A stretch of DNA of 64,000 nt from Bradyrhizobium sp. SZCCT0231 (GCF_018130245.1 NZ_JAFCKP010000011.1:62001-126000), one strand, 5' to 3'. Counted from the first letter of the stretch, positions 1-8,771 are shown. Notes: generated by a model from the letters alone, not told the origin. Numbers and translations: made by a program.

Positions 1-2
1 TG

Positions 3-1556
3 ATGGCGGCCCCCGCTTCGGAGCGCATCGCGCCGAAGCGGCTGTTTGCGTTCATCATCATGGTGTTCGGGATGTTCATGTCGATCCTGGACATCCAGAT
101 CGTCTCGGCCTCCTTGAGCGAAATCCAGGCCGGGCTGTCGGCGAGCTCCAGCGAGGTCTCCTGGGTTCAGACCGCCTATCTGATCGCCGAGGTGATCGCG
201 ATCCCGCTGTCGGGATTCCTGTCGCGCGCCTTCGGCACGCGGCTGTTGTTCGCGATCTCCGCGGCGGGCTTCACCTTCGCGAGCCTGCTCTGCGGCTTCG
301 CCACGACGATCGAGGAGATGATCCTCTGGCGCGCGCTGCAGGGCTTTCTCGGCGCCGGCATGATTCCGACCGTGTTCGCCTCGGCCTATACCGTCTTCCC
401 GCGCACGAAATTCCACATCGTCGGTCCCATCATCGGGCTTGTTGCGACCTTGGCTCCCACGATCGGGCCGACGGTCGGCGGCTACATCACCGACCTGATG
501 TCGTGGAACTGGCTGTTTTTCATCAACGTCGTGCCCGGCATCGGCATCACCGTGGGCGTGCTGGCGCTGGTCGATTTCGACGAGCCGCATTTCGAACTGC
601 TCGACCGCTTCGACTGGTGGGGCCTGTTGTTCATGGCCAGCTTTCTCGGCACGCTGGAATACGTGCTGGAAGAGGGCCCGCAATATCAATGGATGCAGGA
701 CACCTCGGTGGCGATCTGCGCCTGGATCTGCGCGATCTCGGCGATCGCCTTCTTCTGGCGCGTGTTCACGGCGGTCGAGCCGATCGTCAATTTGCGCACC
801 TTCTCCGATCGTAATTTCGCCGTCGGTTGCACGCTGCAATTCTGCATCGGCATCGGCCTCTACGGCCTGACCTACATCTATCCGCGCTATCTCGCCGAAG
901 TGCGTGGCTACAGTGCGCTGATGATCGGCGAGACCATGTTCGTCTCCGGCATCACCATGTTCCTGGTCGCACCGCTGGTCGGCCGGCTCATGGCCAAGCT
1001 CGACATGCGCTACATGATCGCGTTCGGCCTCATCGTGTTCGCGATCGGCTCCTACCAGATGACCTGGATCACCCGCGATTACGATTTCTACGAGCTGCTG
1101 GTGCCGCAGATCCTGCGCGGGATCGGCATGATGTTCGCGATGGTGCCGACCAACAACATCGCGCTCGGCACGCTGGCGCCAGACCGGGTGAAGAATGCGA
1201 GCGGCCTGTTCAACCTGATGCGCAATCTCGGCGGCGCGGTCGGCCTTGCCGTCATCAATACCGTGCTCAACGACCGCACCGACCTGCACATCACCCGCCT
1301 GCAGGAGCGCGTGACCTGGGGCAACGCGACCGCGACCGAAACCCTGACCATGTTCATGCAGAAGTTCCAGGGGCTCGGCGATTCCGCGCTGATGGCGATG
1401 AAGCAGCTCAGCCAGATCGTGCACCGCCAGGCCGTGGTGATGAGTTTTGGCGACACGTTCCTCATGCTGACGGTGTTCTATCTCGGTCTCAGCCTGCTAG
1501 TCGCGCTGCTGAACAAGCCGGCTTCGCCGTTCGGCGCCAGCGGCGACGCGCACTGA
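3..1556 (+). CDS. DHA2-family MFS drug efflux transporter (EmrB/QacA type)
   Basis: A 517-residue inner-membrane protein built of about 14 hydrophobic segments, the size and layout of proton-driven DHA2 multidrug exporters. The first helix region reads SILDIQIVSASLSEI, as in EmrB proteins, and an antiporter motif C-like stretch (APTIGPTVGGYI) lies near residue 155. The ATG at 3 overlaps a TGA at 1-3, which suggests translational coupling to an upstream gene outside the window; in this family that is usually the HlyD/EmrA membrane-fusion subunit (inference). Substrate cannot be predicted. A palindromic repeat follows the stop codon. Confidence 0.88.
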   Translation: MAAPASERIAPKRLFAFIIMVFGMFMSILDIQIVSASLSEIQAGLSASSSEVSWVQTAYLIAEVIAIPLSGFLSRAFGTRLLFAISAAGFTFASLLCGFATTIEEMILWRALQGFLGAGMIPTVFASAYTVFPRTKFHIVGPIIGLVATLAPTIGPTVGGYITDLMSWNWLFFINVVPGIGITVGVLALVDFDEPHFELLDRFDWWGLLFMASFLGTLEYVLEEGPQYQWMQDTSVAICAWICAISAIAFFWRVFTAVEPIVNLRTFSDRNFAVGCTLQFCIGIGLYGLTYIYPRYLAEVRGYSALMIGETMFVSGITMFLVAPLVGRLMAKLDMRYMIAFGLIVFAIGSYQMTWITRDYDFYELLVPQILRGIGMMFAMVPTNNIALGTLAPDRVKNASGLFNLMRNLGGAVGLAVINTVLNDRTDLHITRLQERVTWGNATATETLTMFMQKFQGLGDSALMAMKQLSQIVHRQAVVMSFGDTFLMLTVFYLGLSLLVALLNKPASPFGASGDAH

Positions 1557-1574
1557 ACCAGCCATGTACTCGGT

Positions 1575-1675
1575 GTCATCGCCCGGCTTGACCGGGCGAT
1601 CCAGTACGCCGAGACAGCGCGGCTAGAACCGAGAAGCCGCGGCGTACTGGATGCCCCGCCTTCGCGGGGCATGAC
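1575..1675. repeat. Palindromic intergenic repeat, 'gcgatccagtacgcc' family
   Basis: The element starts GTCATCGCCCGG and ends GGGGCATGAC, with internal complementary arms (GCGATCCAGTACGCC against GGCGTACTGGATGCC). The same family recurs at 40214-40390. It is non-coding and lies just after the MFS stop codon, where it could act as a terminator or mRNA-stability hairpin. Confidence 0.75.
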
Positions 1676-1718
1676 AGCGGAGATTGAGGCGGCGATGGCG
1701 GGCCAAGGCCCGCGCACC

Positions 1719-1765
1719 GAATTGCAACACTCGTGCGTGATCTCGCGCGAGCCCCGTTGCAATTC
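1719..1765. promoter_or_regulatory. Perfect 10-bp inverted repeat overlapping a promoter
   Basis: GAATTGCAAC at 1719-1728 is matched exactly by GTTGCAATTC at 1756-1765, with 27 nt between. The right arm contains the -35 hexamer of the promoter called at 1757-1785, so a dimeric repressor or activator bound here could control it. The regulator is not identifiable from the window. Confidence 0.5.
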
Positions 1766-1785
1766 ACGAGCGACACATCTATAAA
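1757..1785 (+). promoter_or_regulatory. Candidate sigma-70 promoter upstream of the ABC exporter
   Basis: TTGCAA (1757-1762) and TATAAA (1780-1785) are separated by 17 nt, the ideal spacing. The box pair is followed within about 35 nt by a strong ribosome-binding site (GGGGAGA) and a short ORF, then by the ABC exporter gene. Confidence 0.5.
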
Positions 1786-1819
1786 GCGCACCTCATTCAA
1801 TCGAACCGGGGAGATTTGC

Positions 1820-1894
1820 ATGATTTCGTCGCATTCGCAGATCGTACGCCCGCGCTCGATGATCTCCTGGTTCGGTATGTACGCGGCCTGTTAG
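1820..1894 (+). CDS. Possible 24-residue leader peptide / small ORF
   Basis: A 24-codon ORF beginning MISSHSQIVRPRS and ending WFGMYAAC. A very good Shine-Dalgarno (GGGGAGA, 1808-1814) lies 5 nt before its ATG, and a near-consensus promoter with an inverted repeat lies just upstream. No homologue is recognised. It could be a leader peptide acting on the ABC exporter gene 170 nt downstream, an independent small protein, or chance. The call rests on signal quality only. Confidence 0.35.
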   Translation: MISSHSQIVRPRSMISWFGMYAAC

Positions 1895-2066
1895 AGGCCA
1901 CTTCCGCCAGCTTCGATTGGGCCAAGGTTTCGACCAGGCGTCCCGATCGCTTCGCTTCCCAAGTCAAAATCAGTCTCAAAATCAGTCTTACGTGACGCCG
2001 GCGCGGCCTTCGGCCGACTTGCGTCCACCGATGGAGCCGGCCCGCGCGAAGCGGCCGGATGATGCC

Positions 2067-3866
2067 ATGACCGCACTGTCAAAAAAGCCCGCCGCGATTC
2101 GCGTGGTGCTGCCCTTCGTGTTCCGGCACTGGCTGAAGCAGCCGGCGCGTACGCTGGTCGTCGCCGGCGGCCTCTTGGGCGCGACCGTCGCCGACCTGTT
2201 CATGCCGGTTTTCTCCGGACAATTGATTGATGCGTTGACGCGCGGCTCATCCGACCCCGATGCGCGCCACGCGGCGCTGGTCGCGCTCGGCGCCATCGTG
2301 GCGCTCGGTGCAGCCTCGGTGGTGCTCAGGCTAGTCGGCCTCCAGGCGATCGTGCCGTTCACGCTGAGGACCATGACGGAGGTGGCGCAGGACGCGTTCA
2401 TGCGCGTGCAGCGTTTCTCGACCGACTGGCACGCCAACTCCTTCGCCGGCTCCACCGTGCGCAAGATCACGCGCGGCATGTGGGCGCTCGACCTGCTCAA
2501 CGACACCATCCTGATGGCATTGGCGCCGTCCTTGCTGGTCCTGATGGGTTCTGTGGTCCTCATCGGCCTGCACTGGGCGTCGCTCGGCGCGGTGATCGCG
2601 GTGGGAGCGCTCTTTTACGTCGCCATCACCGTGCTGTTCTCGACCCGCTACATCGCGCCGGCGGCGCGCGTCTCCAATGCCTGGGACACCAAGGTCGGCG
2701 GCACGCTGGCGGACGCGCTGACATGCAATGCGGTGGTGAAATCCTTCGGCGCGGAGGCGCGGGAGGATGCGCGGCTCGCCCGCGTCGTCAACCGCTGGCG
2801 CGTGCGCGTGCGGCGGACCTGGTTCCGCTACAACTACACGGCCATGGCGCAGCTCGCGCTGCTGCTGGCCTTGCGCGCCTCGGTGATAGGCGGTTCGGTG
2901 CTGCTGTGGATCTCGGGCCATGCCTCGCCCGGCGACGTCACCTATGTGCTGACGAGTTATTACGTCATCCACGCCTATTTGCGCGACGTGGGTATGCACA
3001 TCAACAACCTGCAGCGCGCCGTGAACGACATGGACGAACTGGTGGCGATCCATGACGAGCCGATCGGCATTGCCGATGCGGCCGGCGCGCGGCCGATTGC
3101 GATCGAGGGCGGCGAGATCGTGTTCGACGACGTCACGTTCCATTATGGCGGCCATCGCGCGCCGCTGTATGACGGCTTGTCGGTCAAGATCCGTGCCGGC
3201 GAGCGGGTCGGCCTCGTCGGCCGCTCCGGCTCCGGCAAGACCACTTTCGTCAAGCTGGTGCAGCGGCTCTACGACGTCACCGGCGGCCGCGTGCTGATCG
3301 ACGGGCAGGACATCGCGCTCGCTACGCAGCAATCGCTGCGCAGTCAGATCGCGATCGTGCAGCAGGAGCCGATCCTGTTTCACCGCACTCTCGCCGAGAA
3401 CATCGCCTATGGCCGGCCCGGCGCCAGCCTCGAGGCGATCGAGCAGGCGGCGCGTCTCGCCAATGCGCACGACTTCATCCTGCGCCTGCCTAAGGGCTAC
3501 GGCACGCTGGTGGGTGAGCGCGGCGTCAAGCTGTCGGGCGGCGAGCGGCAGCGCGTGGCGCTGGCGCGCGCGTTCCTGGCGGACGCGCCGGTGCTGATCC
3601 TGGACGAGGCGACCTCGAGCCTCGATTCGGAATCGGAGGCGCTGATCCAAGAGGCGATGGAGCGGCTGATGAAAGGTCGCACGTCGATCGTGATCGCGCA
3701 CCGGCTGTCGACCGTGAAGAGCCTCGACCGAATCCTGGTGTTCGACCGCGGCGAGATCGTCGAGCAGGGCACCCACGCCGTGCTCGCGCGCAAGCCGGAC
3801 GGCATCTATCGCGGCCTGTTCGAGCGCCAGGTGGTGGAGCTCGGGCAGATCGCGGCAGCGGAATGA
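2067..3866 (+). CDS. ABC exporter, fused transmembrane and ATP-binding domains
   Basis: A type-IV (MsbA-like) half-transporter of 599 residues: an N-terminal six-helix domain (about residues 25-320) and a C-terminal nucleotide-binding domain. The NBD shows Walker A GRSGSGKTT, signature LSGGERQRVALARAF, Walker B VLILDEATSSLD and the H-loop AHRLSTVKS. It should work as a dimer exporting a lipid, drug or peptide; the substrate is unknown. The frame is open from 1917, but the segment 1917-2066 is low-complexity and lacks a good RBS. I prefer ATG 2067 (MTALSKKPAAIRVV), with ATG 2031 as the alternative. The next gene follows closely. Confidence 0.85.
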   Translation: MTALSKKPAAIRVVLPFVFRHWLKQPARTLVVAGGLLGATVADLFMPVFSGQLIDALTRGSSDPDARHAALVALGAIVALGAASVVLRLVGLQAIVPFTLRTMTEVAQDAFMRVQRFSTDWHANSFAGSTVRKITRGMWALDLLNDTILMALAPSLLVLMGSVVLIGLHWASLGAVIAVGALFYVAITVLFSTRYIAPAARVSNAWDTKVGGTLADALTCNAVVKSFGAEAREDARLARVVNRWRVRVRRTWFRYNYTAMAQLALLLALRASVIGGSVLLWISGHASPGDVTYVLTSYYVIHAYLRDVGMHINNLQRAVNDMDELVAIHDEPIGIADAAGARPIAIEGGEIVFDDVTFHYGGHRAPLYDGLSVKIRAGERVGLVGRSGSGKTTFVKLVQRLYDVTGGRVLIDGQDIALATQQSLRSQIAIVQQEPILFHRTLAENIAYGRPGASLEAIEQAARLANAHDFILRLPKGYGTLVGERGVKLSGGERQRVALARAFLADAPVLILDEATSSLDSESEALIQEAMERLMKGRTSIVIAHRLSTVKSLDRILVFDRGEIVEQGTHAVLARKPDGIYRGLFERQVVELGQIAAAE

Positions 3867-3922
3867 GGCGCGCGGCAGCGGGGCGAACGTCCCGCTGTCA
3901 CGTGGCCAGAGGATGGAATGAG

Positions 3923-5329
3923 ATGAAAGACCTGACACACGGCTCCATCGTGAGACACATCCTGGCCATGGCTCCTCCAATCATGGTCGGCATGGTCACG
4001 ATCATGATTTGCCAGCTGGTCGACCTGTACTTCGTGTCGGGCCTGGGCGATGCGGCCGTGGCGGGCGTCGCCGCGGCCGGCAATGCCGGCTTCCTCATCA
4101 ACGGGCTGATGCAGGTGCTCGGCGTCGGCACGGTGACGCTGATCGCGCATGCCGTCGGACGCAAGGATCGGCCGGATGCCAACCTGATCTTCAACCAGGC
4201 GATCGCATTGTCGGTGCTGTTCGGCCTGTTGACCCTGGTCGCGGGAGCGGCGCTGTCGCGCCTCTATATGCGTTCGATTGCTGCGGATCAGGCCACGATC
4301 GAGGCGGGAACCACTTACCTGTTGTGGTTCATGCCGGCGCTCGCGCTGGAATTCGTCATGCAGGTGATCGCATCCGCGCTGCGCGCGACCGGCATCGTGC
4401 GCCCTGCCATGCTGGTGCGGGTCCTCGCGGTCGTGATCAATATCGCGCTGGCGCCGGTGCTGATCTCGGGCTGGGGCACGGGCTACGCGCTCGGCGTTGC
4501 CGGCGCGGGGCTGGCGAGCTCGATTGCGGTCGCCGCCGGCGTGCTGATGCTGCTGGCCTATTTCCGCAAGGTCGAGCGCTATGTCGCCTTCAACGCGGCG
4601 CAGTGGCGTCCGCAGCCGCGCCATCTGAAGCGCATCCTCGACGTCGGCCTGCCGGCCAGCGGCGAGTTCGCGATGATGTTCATCTTCATGGCGGTGGTCT
4701 ATTACGTGCTGCGCGATTTCGGCGCGGCGGCGCAGGCCGGCTTCGGCATCGGGCAGCGCGTGCTCGGCCTGATCAACATGCCTGCGCTTGCGGTCGGGCT
4801 GGCGGCCGGGCCGATCGCCGGCCAGAACGTCGGCGCTGCCAACGCTGGGCGCGTGCGGGAAACTTTCGTCAAGGCCGCTTTGATCGTCACGATCGTGATG
4901 GCCGGCTTCATGATCCTTGCGCAGGTGAAGCCCGAGCTGCTGCTTGCCGGATTCTCGAACGACCGGGAGACGATGGCGATCGCCTTCCTGTTCTTGCGGA
5001 TCATCTCGCTCAACATGGTGGCGCAGGGGCTGATCTTCACGTGCTCGAGCATGTTCCAGGCCCTCGGCAACACCAAGCCGGTGCTGCTGAGCTCGGCGAC
5101 GCGCGTGTTCACCTACTCCCTGCCGGCGATCTGGCTGTCGACGCGGCCGGGCTTTCGCATGGAGTACGTCTGGTACCTCTCGGTCGCGACGACCACGTTG
5201 CAGGCGGGCTTGAGCCTGTGGCTGCTGCGCCGCGAGTTCAGGAAGCGCTTCGCGCCGTTGCCGCAGGACGAGGCCGCGGAGCCAGTGGAAGCTGAGCCGG
5301 TCGCGCCTCCCGCCCGTGCGCCCGCGTAG
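3923..5329 (+). CDS. MATE family efflux transporter
   Basis: A 468-residue, 12-helix inner-membrane antiporter of the MATE/NorM type. The N-terminus (MKDLTHGSIVRHILAMAPPI) and the duplicated six-helix halves are typical. Family members expel cationic drugs and metabolites using Na+ or H+ gradients. The frame stays open to an ATG at 3863 overlapping the ABC exporter stop (ATGA), but GAGGATGGAATGAG before 3923 and the family's usual N-terminus favour 3923. The short gap indicates co-transcription with the ABC exporter. Confidence 0.88.
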   Translation: MKDLTHGSIVRHILAMAPPIMVGMVTIMICQLVDLYFVSGLGDAAVAGVAAAGNAGFLINGLMQVLGVGTVTLIAHAVGRKDRPDANLIFNQAIALSVLFGLLTLVAGAALSRLYMRSIAADQATIEAGTTYLLWFMPALALEFVMQVIASALRATGIVRPAMLVRVLAVVINIALAPVLISGWGTGYALGVAGAGLASSIAVAAGVLMLLAYFRKVERYVAFNAAQWRPQPRHLKRILDVGLPASGEFAMMFIFMAVVYYVLRDFGAAAQAGFGIGQRVLGLINMPALAVGLAAGPIAGQNVGAANAGRVRETFVKAALIVTIVMAGFMILAQVKPELLLAGFSNDRETMAIAFLFLRIISLNMVAQGLIFTCSSMFQALGNTKPVLLSSATRVFTYSLPAIWLSTRPGFRMEYVWYLSVATTTLQAGLSLWLLRREFRKRFAPLPQDEAAEPVEAEPVAPPARAPA

Positions 5330-5376
5330 CGACAGTGACGTCCCCACGGCTCCCGCCAGTTTGCGGCGCCGTGGGG

Positions 5377-6120
5377 CTAATGCGCGCCAATGCTGTTCCA
5401 GACGAGGGTGAGGCCCGACAGGAACAAGAAGCCGAGCACGATATCGCCAAAGTGCTTGTCGTTCAGCGCGTGATAGACGCGCGCGCCGGCCCATGCGCCG
5501 ATCAGCGTGCCCGGAAACGCGACCATTGCGAGCCAGACCACTTTCAGTTCGACCAGGCCCGACGCCGTCTGCAACACCAGCGCGGTGGCGAGCACCGTGA
5601 AGTTAAAGAGCTGGAAGATGCCGCGCCGCTCATGCTTATTCCAGCCGCGGATGTTGGCCCACAGGATCGGCAGCGGCCCCGAGAGTCCGGCGAGGCCGCC
5701 AAGAATGCCGCCGGCAAAGCCGATGGCGCCGTCGGCGATCCGGCCGCCGAATTTGAAGGCGAGCGGCCGCTTGTTCAGATAGAGCGCCGTGGAAAAAATC
5801 AGGATCAGCACGCCGACGCTCAGCTTGAACACCTTTGGATCCGCCGAGGCGACCATCATGGTTCCGAGCGGCACGCCGATCAGTCCGCCGATCAGGAACG
5901 GCCAGACCAGCGAGAGATCGAAACTCTTCCACATCGAGGGCAGCGTCGAGGTCTGCGCGATCACCGAGCAGATCAGCACCAGGGGGACCGCGAGCGAGGG
6001 CGGCAGAACGTAGAGCCAGATCCCGAGCGCCATCAGCGCCGTGCCGAACCCGGCCAGTCCCGAGACGAAGCCGCCGGCCAGCGCGCCGAACAGCAGCAGC
6101 GCGTAAGTGGACGCTTCCAC
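5377..6120 (-). CDS. TauE/SafE-family sulfite exporter-like permease
   Basis: A 247-residue hydrophobic protein with about eight membrane helices and the duplicated glycine-rich segments of the TauE/SafE (DUF81) family: GGFVSGLAGFG near the start and GILGGLAGLSGPLPILW in the second half. The family moves sulfite, sulfoacetate or other small organosulfur anions. The start is GTG at 6120, preceded by AGGA about 8 nt upstream on the minus strand. It converges with the MATE gene and no sulfur-metabolism neighbours are present, so the substrate is open. Confidence 0.82.
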   Translation of the reverse strand: MEASTYALLLFGALAGGFVSGLAGFGTALMALGIWLYVLPPSLAVPLVLICSVIAQTSTLPSMWKSFDLSLVWPFLIGGLIGVPLGTMMVASADPKVFKLSVGVLILIFSTALYLNKRPLAFKFGGRIADGAIGFAGGILGGLAGLSGPLPILWANIRGWNKHERRGIFQLFNFTVLATALVLQTASGLVELKVVWLAMVAFPGTLIGAWAGARVYHALNDKHFGDIVLGFLFLSGLTLVWNSIGAH

Positions 6121-6331
6121 CTGTCATTTCCTGTCGTTAGCGGCGAACGGTCGATCGCCATCCGGCGCATAGCACAGATGCGGCCGGGAAGGTCAATTTC
6201 AAAACCGCACGCAAGCGTGATCCCCAGGGGGCGGGCGTCCGCCGAACAGGCGCCTACATGAGGCGTGTAAAGCAATTTGGGGGACACGTTGCAAGCGAGC
6301 CCCGTCCCTGATGAGATGATGGAGCATGATC

Positions 6332-6592
6332 ATGATCCGCACGAAGATCGTCGTCGCGGTCGCGCTGCTATCGGCGGCGGCCTTGATGCCGACAATGGCG
6401 CAGGCGCAGTTTTCCGAGCCTGCGGCCTATCAGGCCGCGCATCCGGACCGGGATGTGCTGAACGGCGGCCAGCTCACGCCCGCAGGGCGCGCAGCCCGTG
6501 GCGAGGCAGTAGCGCCGAGCGAGGCCTATGCGGCCTATCCTGCAACCGTTGCACCGGTCGTCCGGCCACGCCACCGTCGTCATCATCAATGA
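6332..6592 (+). CDS. Small secreted hypothetical protein
   Basis: An 86-residue protein with a clear Sec signal peptide (MIRTKIVVAVALLSAAALMP, probable cleavage after AQA near residue 25). The short mature part is rich in Ala, Pro and Tyr and ends in a basic His/Arg tail (RPRHRRHHQ). GGAG at 6321-6324 lies 7 nt before ATG 6332; an in-frame ATG at 6326 is too close to it. Small periplasmic proteins with this organisation are common in Bradyrhizobium, but I know of no function. Confidence 0.65.
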   Translation: MIRTKIVVAVALLSAAALMPTMAQAQFSEPAAYQAAHPDRDVLNGGQLTPAGRAARGEAVAPSEAYAAYPATVAPVVRPRHRRHHQ

Positions 6593-6606
6593 GAGACTTA
6601 TTGTTT

Positions 6607-6676
6607 GAGCATGATCTTGTCGGAAAACCGCTACGCACTTTGCGCTAACGCGGCCCTTCGGGTCCGGATCATGCTC
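6607..6676. repeat. Inverted repeat with GAGCATGATC / GATCATGCTC arms
   Basis: The 10-bp arms at 6607-6616 and 6667-6676 are perfectly complementary and enclose an internal GC-rich hairpin. The element lies between two convergent genes and touches the stop codon of the MocR gene. It resembles the 'gagcatgatc...gatcatgctc' repeats seen widely in rhizobia (from memory), and is suited to be a bidirectional terminator. Confidence 0.7.
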
Positions 6677-8061
6677 TAGACGATCTGCCTGGTGTCGGCG
6701 GGCTTGTGCAGCGCGCCGACCAGGATGCGCAGCGCCTCGGTCAGTTCCGGCCTGTTCCGTGCCGCCCCGAGCGAGACGCGCGCCGCGTGCGGCGGTGTCC
6801 CGTCGACTGCAAAGGCATCGCCGGCCACGATCGCGAGTCCATTCCGCAGCAGATGCGCCGCGACGTCGGGGCGTCCCTCCGGCAGCCGCAGCCATAGATG
6901 ATGCGCCGCGGGCCTCGCCATGAATTGAAAGCCTTTCAATGCGCGCTGCGCGAGCTGCTGGCGCCCGACCGCTTCGTTGCGGATGGCGGTGATGATGCGA
7001 TCGGCAATGCCGGTCTCGATCCAGTGCGTCACCAGCGCGACCATCAGTGGTGCCGGCATTTGTACGGTGGCTTGCAAGGAGGTGCGCATGTCCCGCTGCG
7101 CGCTGCTGTCGGGCGTCACCAAGTAGGCGACGCGCAGCGCCGGTGCGATGCATTTTGACAGTGTGGTCGCAAGATAAGTCCGCTCCGGAATGAGGTTCGC
7201 GATCGGCGAAGCCGCGCGGTCGAGCAGGCCGTAGGCGTCGTCCTCGATCAGGATCGTGTCGGCATCGCCAATGATCTTTGCGATCGCGCTGCGCCGCTCG
7301 GCGGAAAGCGTCGCGGTGGTCGGATTGTGCAGCGTAGGAATGAGATAGACGGCCTTGGGCCGGTGCGTGCGGCAGGCCTTTGCCAGCGCATCGGGCAGGA
7401 TGCCGCTGGCATCCATGGCGACGCCGACGAGCTTGACGCCGAGCCGTGCCGCGGCGGCCTTGATGCCGGGGAAGGTGAGGGCTTCCGTCAACACGATGTC
7501 GCCGGGCCGCGCAAGGTGTGCGAGCAGGTTGAACAGGATCGTCTGCGTGCCGGGAAAGATCACGAGCCTGTCGACGTGCGTGTGCGGAACGCGTGCGCGC
7601 ATCCAGCGCGCCGCGACCTCGCGCTCATGCGCGCTGCCGCCGGGCGGCTGATAGTTCAGGAACGCCGTCAGGCCCGATTGCGCGCGCAGGGCTTCCATTC
7701 CGGCGACGATGCGCTCGTCGAGCTGCGCTTCCAGCGGATGCGGCGGCACGTTCATCGAGAGGTCGATCGCGACCGGATGCGGCAGGTCGACGGCGCGGCG
7801 CGCGCTGGTCTCCGACACGAACGAGCCCTGTCCGACCCGGGCTTCCAAGATGCCGCGGCGCCTCGCTTCGGTGTAGGCGCGCGTCACCGTGGTGAGGTCG
7901 ATGCCGAGCGCTTTTGCAAGCGCCCGCTGCGTCGGCAATTGCTGACCGCGCACCAGCCTCCCTGCGGCAATGTCGGCCTCCATGGCCTCGACGATGCGCT
8001 GGTAGCGGGGGCCCGAGAGCTCCGAGATTGTAGGAGTCCAATCCATGCAATTTAGGTCCAT
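6676..8061 (-). CDS. MocR-type PLP-dependent GntR-family transcriptional regulator
   Basis: A 461-residue two-domain protein. Residues about 15-80 form a GntR winged helix (GRLVRGQQLPTQRALAKALG). The remainder is a fold-type-I aminotransferase domain with the PLP-lysine region LATTLSKCIAPALRV. MocR regulators sense amines, amino acids or vitamin B6 by PLP chemistry and bind direct repeats. Start 8061 is preceded by AAGGAT; ATG 8046 (MDWTPTISELSG) is also possible. The gene is divergent from a DUF983 gene, and the 64-nt gap holds repeated TGTATGGAT motifs that are probable operators. Confidence 0.85.
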   Translation of the reverse strand: MDLNCMDWTPTISELSGPRYQRIVEAMEADIAAGRLVRGQQLPTQRALAKALGIDLTTVTRAYTEARRRGILEARVGQGSFVSETSARRAVDLPHPVAIDLSMNVPPHPLEAQLDERIVAGMEALRAQSGLTAFLNYQPPGGSAHEREVAARWMRARVPHTHVDRLVIFPGTQTILFNLLAHLARPGDIVLTEALTFPGIKAAAARLGVKLVGVAMDASGILPDALAKACRTHRPKAVYLIPTLHNPTTATLSAERRSAIAKIIGDADTILIEDDAYGLLDRAASPIANLIPERTYLATTLSKCIAPALRVAYLVTPDSSAQRDMRTSLQATVQMPAPLMVALVTHWIETGIADRIITAIRNEAVGRQQLAQRALKGFQFMARPAAHHLWLRLPEGRPDVAAHLLRNGLAIVAGDAFAVDGTPPHAARVSLGAARNRPELTEALRILVGALHKPADTRQIV

Positions 8062-8101
8062 ATCCTTTGAATGTATGGATGCAAGATATTATTGTATGGA
8101 T
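8041..8101. promoter_or_regulatory. Probable MocR operator: repeated TGTATGGAT
   Basis: TGTATGGAT occurs at 8072-8080 and 8093-8101, a direct repeat of 21-bp period (two helical turns). An inverted copy with one mismatch lies at 8041-8049 (ATCCATGCA), over the ATG at 8046, and a partial inverted copy TCCATA at 8057-8062. MocR proteins typically bind such direct repeats at their own promoters (family knowledge); assignment to this MocR is inference from position. Confidence 0.5.
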
Positions 8102-8125
8102 CGTCGAAAAGGAAGAGGTGTGGTC

Positions 8126-8551
8126 ATGGCGACGGTCTCTCTGGCAAAGGCGATGTGGCGCGGTTTCAGCGGCAAGTGTCCGAATTGCGGGGAAGGGCAC
8201 ATGTTCGGCCGTCTCCTGAAAGTGGCTGACGCGTGCGACCATTGCGGCGAGGAGCTGTTCCACCAGCGCGCAGACGACTTTCCCGCCTATCTCGTGATGG
8301 TCGTGGTCGGCCATCTCGTGGTGCCGGCGATCCTCGCGGTCGAGACCGCCTATGCGCCGCCGGAGTGGCTGCAACTCGCGATGTGGCTGCCGGTGACGCT
8401 GTTCGCCTCCCTCGCGCTGCTGCAACCGACCAAGGGCGCCATCGTCGGGCTGCAATGGCAGCTCGGCATGCACGGCTTCGAGGTGAGCAAGCTGCGGCGC
8501 GAGGCCGGCGCGCTTGCACCGGTGCCGGTGAAGAGCACGCGCGCCGCCTGA
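8126..8551 (+). CDS. DUF983 family zinc-ribbon membrane protein
   Basis: A 141-residue protein with an N-terminal four-cysteine zinc ribbon (KCPNCGEG, then CDHCGEE) and two hydrophobic segments (about residues 55-105), the DUF983 arrangement. The family is of unknown function and common in alphaproteobacteria, sometimes near cytochrome oxidase assembly genes; that context is absent here. The frame extends to 8045, but AAGGAAGAGG precedes ATG 8126 and the conserved start (MATVSLAKAMWRGFSGKCP) supports it. It may be controlled by the divergent MocR. Confidence 0.78.
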   Translation: MATVSLAKAMWRGFSGKCPNCGEGHMFGRLLKVADACDHCGEELFHQRADDFPAYLVMVVVGHLVVPAILAVETAYAPPEWLQLAMWLPVTLFASLALLQPTKGAIVGLQWQLGMHGFEVSKLRREAGALAPVPVKSTRAA

Positions 8552-8602
8552 ATCGAGGGCGCTGATGGCGGTGTTGCGAGAGATCGTGGCGTAACTCTTG
8601 CC

Positions 8603-8702
8603 GTCATTCCGGGCTCTCGCAGCGAGAGCCCGGAATCCATTCATCCACCAACACTGCGGGCCGATGGATTCCGGGCTCGTGCTGCGCACGCCCCGGAATG
8701 AC
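8603..8702. repeat. Palindromic intergenic repeat, 'GTCATTCCGGG' family
   Basis: A 100-bp element bounded by GTCATTCCGGG and CCCGGAATGAC-type ends, with inner palindromes (GGGCTCTCGCAGCGAGAGCCC) and the core ATGGATTCCGGGCTC. Relatives lie at 9726-9766, 27845-27962, 47398-47437 and 52214-52337. It sits between the DUF983 gene and rnpB. Confidence 0.8.
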
Positions 8703-8739
8703 ACACCATTTGAATGGCGACGCGCTCGGCCTAAATGGT

Positions 8740-8771
8740 GAGGGGCTCAGCGCATCCACGCCGAGCCCCTC
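8740..8771 (-). terminator. Probable rnpB terminator hairpin
   Basis: GAGGGGCTC (8740-8748) pairs with GAGCCCCTC (8763-8771), extended by three more pairs across one mismatch. It lies 10 nt beyond the 3' end of rnpB on the minus strand. No strong U-run follows on that strand, so termination may be inefficient or aided by Rho. Confidence 0.45.

Noticed and set aside
2331-3980. 549-codon minus-strand ORF opposite the ABC exporter
   Set aside because: It lies antisense to a gene with complete Walker/signature motifs; long antisense frames are expected at this GC, and it has no recognisable domain.
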